From Escarpia spicata (Eukaryota; Annelida; Polychaeta; Sabellida; Siboglinidae): 64,000 nucleotides of DNA. Shown piece by piece: positions 36,501 to 48,500 of this stretch. The stretch lies in NCBI GenBank assembly GCA_963995525.1, contig OZ023209.1, positions 14,065,097-14,129,096 of the forward strand, read 5' to 3'. The translations under genes and the position numbers were made by a program. Position 1 is the first letter of the stretch. Each line of letters begins with the position of its first letter. The notes below the pieces were generated by a model. The model worked only from the letters and a program-made list of their open reading frames with translations, did not search any database and had not been told where the DNA came from.

Positions 36501-39500
36501 GTGGCTCATGTTGATGTATTTAATGTGTTGCACTAGTGGCGCTCATGTTGATGTATTTAATGTGTTGCACTAGTGGCTCATGTTGATGTATTTAATGTGT
36601 TGCATTAGAGGCTCATGTTGATGTATTTAATGTGTTGCACTAGTGGCTCATGTTGATGTATTTAATGTGTTGCACTAGTGGCTCATGTTGATGTATTTAA
36701 TGTGTTGCACTAGAGGCTCATGTTGATGTGTTTAATGTGTTGCACTAGAGGCTCATGTTGATGTATTTAATGTGTTGCACTAGAGGCTCATGTTGATGTA
36801 TTTAATGTGTTGCACTAGTGGCTCATGTTGATGTATTTAATGTGTTGCACTAATGGCTCATGTTGATGTATTTAATGTGTTGCACTAGAGGCTCATGTTG
36901 ATGTATTTAATGTGTTGCACTAGAGACTGATGTTGATGTATTTAATGTGTTGCACTAGTGGCTCATGTTGATGTATTTAATGTGTTGCACTAGAGGCTCA
37001 TGTTGATGTATTTAATGTGTTACACTAGAGGCTCATGTTGATGTATTTAATGTGTTGCACTAGAGGCTCATGTTGATGTATTTAATGTGTTGCACTAGTG
37101 GCTCGTGTTGATGTATTTAATGTGTTGCACTAGTGGCTCATGTTGATGTATTTAATGTGTTGCACTAGAGGCTTATGTTGATGTATTTAATGTGTTGCAC
37201 TAGAGGCTCATGTTGATGTATTTAATGTGTTGCACTAGTGGCTCATGTTGATGTATTTAATGTGTTGCAGGAGGGAAGAGGTGGTTCGTCTTCTGGCAGG
37301 ACCCAATGAGACTGCTCTCACGCTCACTGCGTTCCCACGGTAACCACATACAACACACCTTATATAGCAAGGTTGTCTCCTCTAACTGTATGCTGTGAGG
37401 TGTGATAGACAGTGTAAATCTGGTCTACCACACAAGTTACAATTTTTGTGCATTCTACGTTTGATTAGGGGATTGTCTTACCTACAAAACAGCTAATTTT
37501 TTAATGAACTCAAGCGTGATGACAATGCCTGCATATCCACACCCTTATACAGTGTATAAGGAATGGATTTTGTGGTAGTTTCATTAGCTGTTTTTACAGA
37601 TTTGTTCACAAACTGACAACTATTGTCCACAAATGTATTTTCATAACTTGTATGCCCCCCTCTAGCGTCCACACACTCCAGGCAATGACATGGCATACTC
37701 CTGAAGATCTGGCTGATGTCATTTTGGGGTATGGCCTGCCATTCCTGAACTAGGGCATTGGTCAGGTCAGATCAAATGTAACACGTCTGGAAAGCATGTC
37801 CCAGAAATGTTCTATTGGGTTCAGGTCAGGAAACCTAGCCAGCCAGTCCTTCACAGTGATACCTTCGTCCTCAAGGAAGGTTATGGACACCCGAGCTGTG
37901 TGGGGACGTGCATTATCTTGCACTAGGATGAAATCATCCCCAACAGCGCCTGCATACGGTCTTACAATAGATTCCAGGATGTCATTGCAATATCTTACAG
38001 CCGTTATACTACCTCTGGCAAACACGTACAGGTCTTTGCGACCATCCAAAGACACTCTGGCCTAAACCATGACTGAACCTCCACCGTACCAGTCAACTTT
38101 CACAATGTTACAGTCAGCATGACGCTCTCCCTGGCGTCTCCACACCCTAACATGCGTATCAGTAGTTGACACAGAGAACCTGCTCTCATTTGTGAAGAGT
38201 ACCTGCCTCCAATGGCACAGCTGCCAGTTCTGGTGCTCATTTGCAAAGTCCAATTGTGCTCTATGGTGTTGCGCAGTGAGAATAGGGTCTGGCAGGTCGT
38301 CTGGCTCTCATATCATCTTCATGGAGTTAATTCCTAACAGTCTGGTTGGATAAGTGAATAGTGGCATGGCAGAAGTAAATTTCCAGGCATTGAGCTGTAC
38401 TCGTGCGATTGCGACAAGACAAAATGACGAGATAACGGTTTTGTCTACGGGTTGTCATCTGCAAACGAACTTGACCTAGTCTCCTGGTGTACTGCCCAGT
38501 CTCCTGGTGTACTGCCCAGTCTTCTGGTGTATTGACCAGTCTCCTGGTGTACTGCCCAGTCTCCTGGTGTACTGCCCAGTCTCCTGGTGTACTGCCCAGT
38601 CTCCTGGTAACGTCTCCATAGTCGTCTGTCCATTCAACATGACATGAACATTACTTATATACATCATGTTGAAGATCATAACGTTATTTTACAAGATACT
38701 GAAATATGAAACTTGCTGCACAGATCTTGCAGCCTACTGGCATTAAATTATGAGACAATCAACTTCCAATATTACAAAAACACTGTATTATGAGCAGAGC
38801 AGACTTCTTCATGGCTTGACTCCCATGGGCCATGGGGAGTAACGCAGAAAGCAATCTTGCATTTGGCGCATTTGGATTTACTGTGAACAATTTATAAACA
38901 TTACTTTATCAAGTTCATGTTAAAATACAGAACATTATGAAGCAGTAACAATACATTACTGGTCTGTACAGAGCCTGCAGCATTCATCCAACCTGTCATG
39001 ACACAGTCACACATAGACACGGTGAACTAGGAGTGTGAATATTGTATTTCTTTGTCGTGTATTGATCTGTTGAGTTTGCTATTTAACCAATATTTACTTA
39101 TTAATAAAGTTATTTTTAATGCTATATGGTTAATGTATAGTTATTATAATGTTTAATGTGGTTGTAAACATTGCATATATTATGTAACTGTCTTCATAAT
39201 TATGGACATTCCAACCTTTCATCGAAATGTAACTGTCAGTCATTAGCGTACTAATATTAGCCAATATTAACTTATTAATTAAGTCACTGTTAATGTGAAA
39301 TGACTGGTTAATGTATATTTATTATCATAATTAATGAGGTTTACTGCTTTAATAAATTATACAAATATCTTCATAATCATGGACATTATGGCCTTTTATT
39401 GAAATGTGTCAGTCTGTCGAGGTAGCGTGTTAATTACCCAATATTGACTAATTAATTAAATTATTATTAAATGATGTAATGTATATTTATTACCATTATT

Positions 39501-42500
39501 AATGTGGTTATACACGTTGCATAATATGTATAAACATCTTCATAATCATGGAAATTATGGCCTTTTACTGAAATGTGTCGGTCTGTGGAGTCGTGGGCTA
39601 ATTACCCAATATTGACTAATTAATTAAATTATTATTAAATAAAGTAATGTATATTTATTACCATTATTAATGTGGTTATACACATTGCATAATATGTATA
39701 AATATCTTCATAATCGTGGGCATTATGGCCTTTAATTGGAACTGTTGGTCTGTTGAGTTTGCATGCTACATTACTAAAATTAACTAATTAATTGCATTAA
39801 TTTGGTTATAATTTGTACTAAAAATATTAAATATTGTAAATTTATTACTCTAGTCAATGTATTTGTAAACCATGAAAACAGTATTTAAATATCAATATAA
39901 ATAAAAAAAAGTAAAGCAAATACTTATCCACAGAAAATAAAAAAAGGAGTCCATTTTGCCATTGTAAGAGATACACAAAAATTACGCAGTTTTGCCGCCT
40001 TAAAATCACGATATCTTTTGATCTATTAAAGCTATCTTAATAAAATAAACAGTTATGTGATCCTTAAGTTATTACCTTTAAGCGCTTGCCTAGTATGATA
40101 TTAAATTTTTTATTGAAGTGCCTACTGTAGTGTATTAATATCATCATATGAATGTTTGCAAACTTTCATTTGAGAGGGTGGAGAGCCGAGGCCAGATGAA
40201 AGTAATTTTGTCTGAAATCGCACAACATTCTGAGATGATCCCTTATACAAGGATGTTTGATGTAGATTTACATAACTCGGTACAATTCTCTAGAAGACAG
40301 TCAGAACTTTGCAGTCAAATGTCACCATGCTAATTCTGACCACCATAACTACTAGAGCAAGCAAACACTTGCTGTACTCGGGCAAAAACTGTGGAAATAT
40401 CTGGACGCTCAATAACTGGCCTATTTGAACTCTGTACATGTCGTGGGCAAAAAACAACTGCAGATATTCAAATGAAATAACTATATAGGTTATTTTCACT
40501 GTCATAAGTGTGATCAGTTTTTAAAATAACATGTTTCTATTGATCTGTAATTAATGATTAAGTTGGTGTGTGCTTGGTTGTCTTCCAGACTCGGGTGTCC
40601 CAACTTCTCCGAGCCTACCCTGAAACCCGATCCCAATGGCGAAGTATCCCGGTCCCTCTTCATCCCTGATGGAGTCATCTTTCCCGATCATCCCAGATTT
40701 CGGTAGGTGGTTTTGTCAAGTGCATCAGTATGTGACTTGAATAAGTGCGCGCACAGGTTCAGAACAACTTTCTGTAACTTTATTTTGTGAAGGTTTCCGG
40801 CCGGATTCGTATTCTCAAGATATTTAATAAAATTGTAAGTCAGGTTTTCAATAAATGTGGCAGAAAAAACAATCCTGGGTTCACGTATGAAATGGTTAAT
40901 AAATATTATGTGATGAGTTACATCAGACCGGTCCTACATCAGTATTACATAATCCGTGTCATGGCCATTATTGTCTTAAATTTCTGTGTTTCAAAATCGG
41001 TTAATGGCTCCTACCAGTTTTAGGGTCTGTGTCATACGTTTGACAGGTGTTACTTGTTTGTTCACTGCGATATGCGTATTCTCTGCTATTGTTCTGAGGT
41101 CCACCAATCATTTAACAATGTTTTATGTATTAAACTGCTGAAATTTATGTCATAGCAAATGTGATGTGAATACTTCAGGAAACCGTCTTCTGCGACTTTG
41201 TATATTGCACCACCGAAGATTGGGAATTTTTGCTACTGTTATGTAATTAAAATATTATTTGTTGCTAGATTTCTGTCTTGTGTTGTAGAACGTTGACCCG
41301 CAATATTCGAGAGAGACGAGGCGAGAAAGTCGCCATCAATATCCCTAGTGAGTGGTAACTGCATTATTTACATCCAATAATTTTGCAATACGAAACATCT
41401 AAACAATAACGATATTGATAATAAAAAGCAATACCGAAAATTGTTTACGAAAAGTAAATATGAAGATACGAGAAAATAAGGCAGTGGATTTTTTAAATAT
41501 GAAATTATGAATATAATCGAATGATTAGTTCACTTGAAGACCAATTTCTTGCCTTATAAATATGTTTAAAAACAAAATTGTAAAATGTCTCTAAAATATA
41601 TATTCTTGCCCACAAGACGTTTCTTATATGAACAACTTGGAACGTACCATATCCAGACTTGGTGGGATCAACTACATATAGTGTAAGATAAGGAAATCAA
41701 TATATCATACAAAAAGAGACACTTATCCAAATTTAATATGATATTTACACCCGGGGATCCAAATTTCATATGTAACCCATCTTTAAAAAATGAGTCGCAT
41801 GTCAGATTTGTTCAATATTTAGTTACTAATACCATTGGAAAGAGCAGAGTCTCAGCTTTCAGCTATGGCGTATAATACAAGAAGATATCTCAATTATAAC
41901 TGAACTTACGGCTCGCCAAACATGTGTGGGGTTGAAACGAAGTAAGCAACATATTTGTTGTGTTTCAGGTAATGTACCTTAGTTACCATGGATAGATCTT
42001 GCTGAAATTTGGACCACTCAAAGATAATGGTATTCTGGAGACATTCTGTTAATATGAAAACAAGATCTTTGTTAGAAAAAACAGCAGTATAATTTATTGT
42101 GTAATTACCACAATTTTTAGTCCTTTGGCCGAAGGTCCAAGGGACTGTTGCCATCATTCTGCATCCGCCGTTAGCTGCCGTATCTCAGAAACCGTTCAGC
42201 AACTTTTTCTCTAATTTTGCATAGACATCTTAGGGCAGTGTATTTGATTGAATCATTTTAAGGGCTCCCTAGGGCCTCCAAGGACCCCAAAACTGGTAAA
42301 AATGTAATATTTTGCCTATTTTTTCAAAAACTGTTCAACTTTTTAAAAATAATTTTGCATAGATGTATCTTAAGGTGCTGCCACTATATACAAGAAATCT
42401 GTATTTGATTTAATCATTCTAAGGGGCCCCCAAAGTGCAAAAGTTTTACATTACCTAGTGATGTGGTTTTGAGAAGGGCCCTTGAGACCACCCCCAACAG

Positions 42501-45500
42501 TAGATTTTGTTTAATGTGCCAGAAAGCCAGCAGCATGACTAAACTCTGCAGCCTAGTGCTATTCTTCCATTGAGACCTTGACTAATCTTTAATTGGTCAC
42601 AGAGCCAAGGCAGAGTAGACACACTTGACCCCTGTTAGACTGAACAGTTGCCTAAAACTGTTAAACTATCTTCAAAACTATTGATTTTCTATAATTGCAA
42701 GTTATGTTTATTTTGATGTTCATTTAATTATTATAAAATGGTGTGACTTTGGTGTCTATTGGTTAAAGATGTATTGTCTGTAGAAACCTGTAGGTGACAA
42801 ACATAGAAAATTAATATTATGTCACCTGTAGGTGACAAACATAGAAAATTAATATTCTGGACAACTATAGAGTGACATATCCTATACTTTATTGATATCA
42901 AATGCATTCTACTGTTCTGTTTACGCTTGCCATGCCTTGTGTAGACATGGTACTGTGTAAATCAATTGTATCAATATAGACTACTAATTACAGATTCACA
43001 ATATAGTTGACACTTGAAACAACCAAATGTCAACCATTAGAAGAGTTGACATAGTTCCGCTATACACAAGCAAGAAAGCTGTATTTGATTGAATCATTCT
43101 AGTGTCATCAGCATAAAATTATAGTAGAACATACATTTTCTACATCATCATCACTAAGGTTGTTGTAAATTTCACCAGCTGCCATGTCAAGTCCGTTATA
43201 ATTGTGACTAACAGTGTTCAAAATTATTCAGGTAAATAGCAAATAACAAAGGACACAAGTTTTCTCCTTGCCGTACCTCTACATCACATGAGAAGAAGGC
43301 TGACACAGCCTGGCCCTGATTTATACATGATTTAGCGTTTTTGTACATGTTGTATAAATCTAAATCAAATGCTTTCTTATAATCAATGAAGGCACAATAA
43401 AGCCTTTTGCATCGAAACAAATACAATTCAACCAATACCCCTATCTGAACACTGCCTGTTCTTCACCTATTACATTCGCTTTGTTTAGGTATGTGGTCAG
43501 TCTGGTGTTCTGAACAATCACTAAGGATTAATGAACACTTGTGCAGAATGTCACCCACTTGGCAGGTTTAATTGATCTATTCAGCAATGAGGACATTGCT
43601 TAGGCCTCACTCTGGACACTGTCACTCACAGTGTTGTGTATTGTCTTAGTTGGTGCATTGAGCTAATCTACTTGACCATGAATCAGTGGTGGCTCTGGTT
43701 GTGTATTACACCCAGCTGTGGAGCTAAGATTCTCTGCCTGCTATTGTTTTATGGAAACTGTGACTAATCTGTAATTGGTCACTGGCAGTAGCTTGTGTCA
43801 ACAGACAGCATTAAGCTACTAGACCCCTGTTTAACTGGACAGTTGCCTGTAAGTTTGAAACTGTGTCAAACAGTGAGTTTACCTTTTGCTCTCAAATAAT
43901 CTGCCCTCTTAGTTTTATACATAAAGACATAATCTGGCATAACTTGATAAGTCTTTGTAGCAGCACATTTGTACTTCCAGTGTATCATTGCAACATAACA
44001 TACATATTACATACTGTGTGCCACATTTGAATGTTGTGCATGTAATATTTCCATGCAATCCATTTGCATATATAATGTAAAACTTCAACAGCCGTTTTCT
44101 TCATTTTCACTTTTTGACCGCTACCATGTTCAATGCTCCATAACTTCGCCAATTTTTAAGAAAAGCTAAAACTGCAGCACGGTTATACCTTAGTTAGCGT
44201 GGACACATCTGAAAGATATTTGGATCACTCAAAGATAATATCATTCTCATGACATTGTATTAATACATAAACAAAACCTTTGTTACTAATAATTTAGCAA
44301 CACATTAATTACTTGTGTAATTACTGACATTGTTAAAGGGAATAAAAACATCTATGGCTTGAATTCATGTTATATTGCATCCTGCTATCTATTTCCATGT
44401 CCACCAAGCCAAAAACAATCAAAAAAATCAATGAATTAGAAATTCCACATTTAATGCTGTACAACCGTACATTTTCGAATATGCATATTTTTGGCGCGCT
44501 TTTTGGGATGCCGAGATGTGACATCACTTATGACCCACACTCGCATCAGGCCGACCCTTTCCATGCATTCAGAGCATGTTTACAAGTATAGCTTTTGGGT
44601 CGAAACGAGCGTCAGAATGAGTTATTGTGCAATATTCCGATGATATACAAACACTAGTCATCATAGAGGAACAAGCAGTTATCTTACTGTTCCACGTGAA
44701 TCCAATTTTATTCAAAACAATGAATGCGAATGGGCCTACAAGTCGACTAGGTTTCGCCGAGCTTGGGCTCGTTTTCAGAATAATTATATATCGAATGCAA
44801 CCACCGAGAGATAATCTACACCAATAAACATACATAGCAAACATATATTGTATCCAGCTACATAAAGTAACGTGTACAATCTCATAATATCACTAGAATA
44901 TCGATGTACGAAGGAGGAGTTGTACAATTTATCATAACAACTTAAATCAGTCAGTGAATTTCTATCGGTCATGTTAGCTCAGTTGGTAAAGGTGTTGGTT
45001 CCTTGGCATTTATTTTGCAATCGGGCGACGCCGGTTCAATCCCCACACCAAACCATTGATTTTTTAAACTCTTTTTTGGTTTATGTTTTCACCAAGTAAT
45101 ATAAACAAAATAATTGTTATACTATGATGCACTGTTTGTAAGTATTTTTTAAATTGTTGTAGTAATTATTTATTCGCCACAAAAATGAAAATATGGTAAT
45201 TATATATAACGCAATGTTTCTAAATTTTATTTATCCAGACAGATCACCATTTGTTTTCACATATATAATTAAAATATATTACCGTACAATATATATATAT
45301 ATATATATACAGTTAATAAATGATATATCCATTACATTATATTTGTTTGGATAAATAAAATTGAGAAACATCGTTATATAATTCCCATATTTTAATTTTT
45401 GTGGCGAATAAATAATTACTACAACAATTAAAAAATACTTACAAACAGGATTCATGTGGAACGGTAAGATAACTGCTTGTTCCTCTATGATGACTAGTGT

Positions 45501-48500
45501 TTGTATTACATCGGAATATTGCACAATAACTCATTCTGACGCTCGTTTCGACCCAAAAGCTATACTTGTAAACATGCTCTGAATGCATGGAAAGGGTCGG
45601 CCTGATGCGAGTGTGGGTCATAAGTGACGTCCCGATACCACGTGATCGCCTAGCTTATTAAAATGTAATTTTCCACGGGAATCGCTAAACAGACAGGTTG
45701 AAAATCGAATTTATGCTACAAATGTATTTTTCTGTATTTTTTTAATGTTGTCAAATGATACATACAAGGTTAAACTTTGTGTACACATCGAAAAAGGATT
45801 TTAGCTAATGCCTTATTTTTATTCCCTTTAAGAAAGACAAAAACCAGCAGCTCTATTATGCCTTTATACATAAAATTAATTTTATAGAGATAATTGTCAC
45901 TGGTGGGTCAGTAAGAATTTTAATATTGCATATTATTTTTTTAAACAACTTATTGAGATTTACGAAAACATGTCAATACAATGAACATTTTCGTAATCTT
46001 CTCAATAAAAATACAAGTACAACAGATTGTTATATTTAACAAGAATTTTAATACTAAAGAACAGCGTAACTACATAACAACAGATCGGTGACAGTGTCCA
46101 ATAAATCAAGTGTAGCTGCCAGACTGGCCACCTCCTTGTTTGAGTGGTGTCGGCATGGCGCACACGGGTGCCAGTAACGGGTTCCCTGGCCCTGTCAGTG
46201 TCTCGTCCCCTATCCTGCCTGCTCAAATGCAGCAGCAGTAGTTTCTAGTTTTGGCTCCTCTTCATTAGATGGTCCAACAACAGGGGCAGTCTCCGGCGAT
46301 GCTAAGTCTCATAATTAGAGAGTAGCAGTGGTGGCAATCGATAAAACAAATATTAAGGAATTATATTCAGGGAAAATCTCAAAATCTGTGGATTCGCGAC
46401 TTTTTTTACATAAACGGCATTTACGGAAAAAGAAAAGCCGACATCAGACTCATTTTGGGTAAAATATAACTAGCTTTCACCTACCCTTATAGTAACAAAC
46501 TGAGGGCAACTGTTATAACAGTTGTAGTATTTTGATCTTAAATTTGTAACAGTATCACCCTCGGGGGAATGTCTCTCCATAAATTTGTCCACAGAGAAAA
46601 GTTAATATATCTAAATAACGGCCATTGTGCCAATTGTCCAAGGAAGAAAATGGACATAGAAAGAGGCATGTGAACCTAGGTGCCTAGGTACAATTACTGA
46701 GGTCATTGATAAATGCTACTGAGGTCATTGTTTATTTTTCAGTTTTCAAAGACACGGAGACGCCATCTCCCTTCCGGGAGGATCTTACCCAGTGTGGGGA
46801 TGCTGAGGGGGAGGGGATGAGGTCCTCAAGGGATGACCACGTCTACATGGACGCCATGGGGTTTGGCATGGGGGCGTGTTGCCTTCAGGTCACCTTCCAG
46901 GCTTGCAACATAACAGAGGCGCGACTCCTGTATGATCAACTGGCCCCGCTCTGCCCTATTCTTGTACGTACCAGTTCGTTCGTGCTCATCAACATTATCT
47001 GTCAGACACCTACTAAGAGTTAGTCTATTACATGAAGCTCCCAAATGTTATTCCGTTGCTCCTACCGGCTTAGTGCACTTTTTTGGTTTCTAAATATAGA
47101 AAATATGTCTATTTTTTGCCTGTTACCCCATCTGCAATACCATGAAACATGTTCAATTTCCCAAATCCCACAAAGATTTTTACCTGATCTTGACCTGTTT
47201 CTAACATATCTAACATTGCCGTACGTTATTTGTCTGTTTTTGCCAAACACTTTCAACTGTTTCACCCATAGATTTTCAAATGCTTGAAGATTGTAGGGAA
47301 CCAGTCATAATTTATCAAGGGTTGGAGGACTCCAACAGGAGCTCAGTTTTAAGTGAACAGGATTGGGGGAGTTGAAATTCAGAGCACAACATTTTACAAA
47401 CAAAACATTTGTATGGATATACAAAATGGAAGTCAGATTTTAATGCAACGGATTTTTGGGGTAAATGGGATATCATACCAGGCTATGTCCACCGATTCTT
47501 ACACCAACCCCCTGATATAACACAATGACTGCTCACTTAGTGTGGAGGATACAACACAAAACACAATGACTGCTCCCTTAGTGTGGAGAAATTGTTTTAG
47601 TTGGCAAATTTGTTCTTTTAAACATATCCAATACATGAATTGATCTTGCAGAGGCTTTCGTCGATGTGACACACCAGCTCCTGGTCTTTCTGATCCATAT
47701 GGGTCAGAAAGACCAGGAGCTGAAAGGGGAATTACAAACTATCTCACATGTACGCTGACGTCACACGTCACATGTTCGCTGACGTCATACGTCACATGTA
47801 CGCTGACGTCACACGTCACATGTACTGGTGAAGTTGGTGTGTCACGTCAACGAGACTGTACAAGGTAAATTTATGTATTGGATATGTTTAAAAGAACTGA
47901 TTTGCGTAGAAATGAACTATCCTGAAGAATGTTCAGCAATGTTTTAGTTGGCGTTGAGTGCGGCCTGCCCAGTACAGAGAGGTTACTTGACTGACGTAGA
48001 CTGTCGATGGAACATCATCGCAGCCTCTGTTGACGACAGAACGAAGGAAGAACGCGGCCTCCAGGTAATGCATTGTCAGCAGTTGTCTTCAATGCTTGCT
48101 GTCACAATGGTTATGTTGCCATCACGAGCAACACGTTTTTCATAATTACTTTCCCCGTTGATGACATCATCAATACAAGACCCATTTATACTGCTACACT
48201 TAGTGAAACATCTGTTATTATTATACACATTTTTTGAGATAACAAATTATGGAATTAATACTATTTTTTTATTTCTGACTGCAAATTAGTTTAGTAACAT
48301 ACTTAAAGATTTTTTGGCCGAAGGTCCAAGGGACTATTGCCATCATTCTACTTCCGCCGTCCGCCGTTAGCTGCCGTAACTCAGAAACCGTTCAGCAACT
48401 TTTTCTCTAATTTTGTATAGACGTATCTTAGGGCACTGCCACTATGCACGGGAAATCTGTATTTGATTGAATCATTCTAAGGGCTCCCTAGGGCCTCCAA

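Larger units (their letters stand above)
47597..47910. mobile_element. Small inverted-repeat element with TGACGTCA sites
   Basis: 'caaatttgttcttttaaaca' then 'tatccaatacat' at the left, and its inverse ('atgtattggatatgtttaaa', 'agaactgatttg') at the right, form long imperfect terminal repeats. Inside are a 22-bp-arm hairpin and three tandem TGACGTCA-containing units. It lies between exons 7 and 8, about 40 bp from exon 8. Confidence 0.7.

Noticed and set aside
36501..37270. CRISPR array
   Set aside because: Direct 35-bp repeats without spacers, in a eukaryotic intron; a minisatellite.
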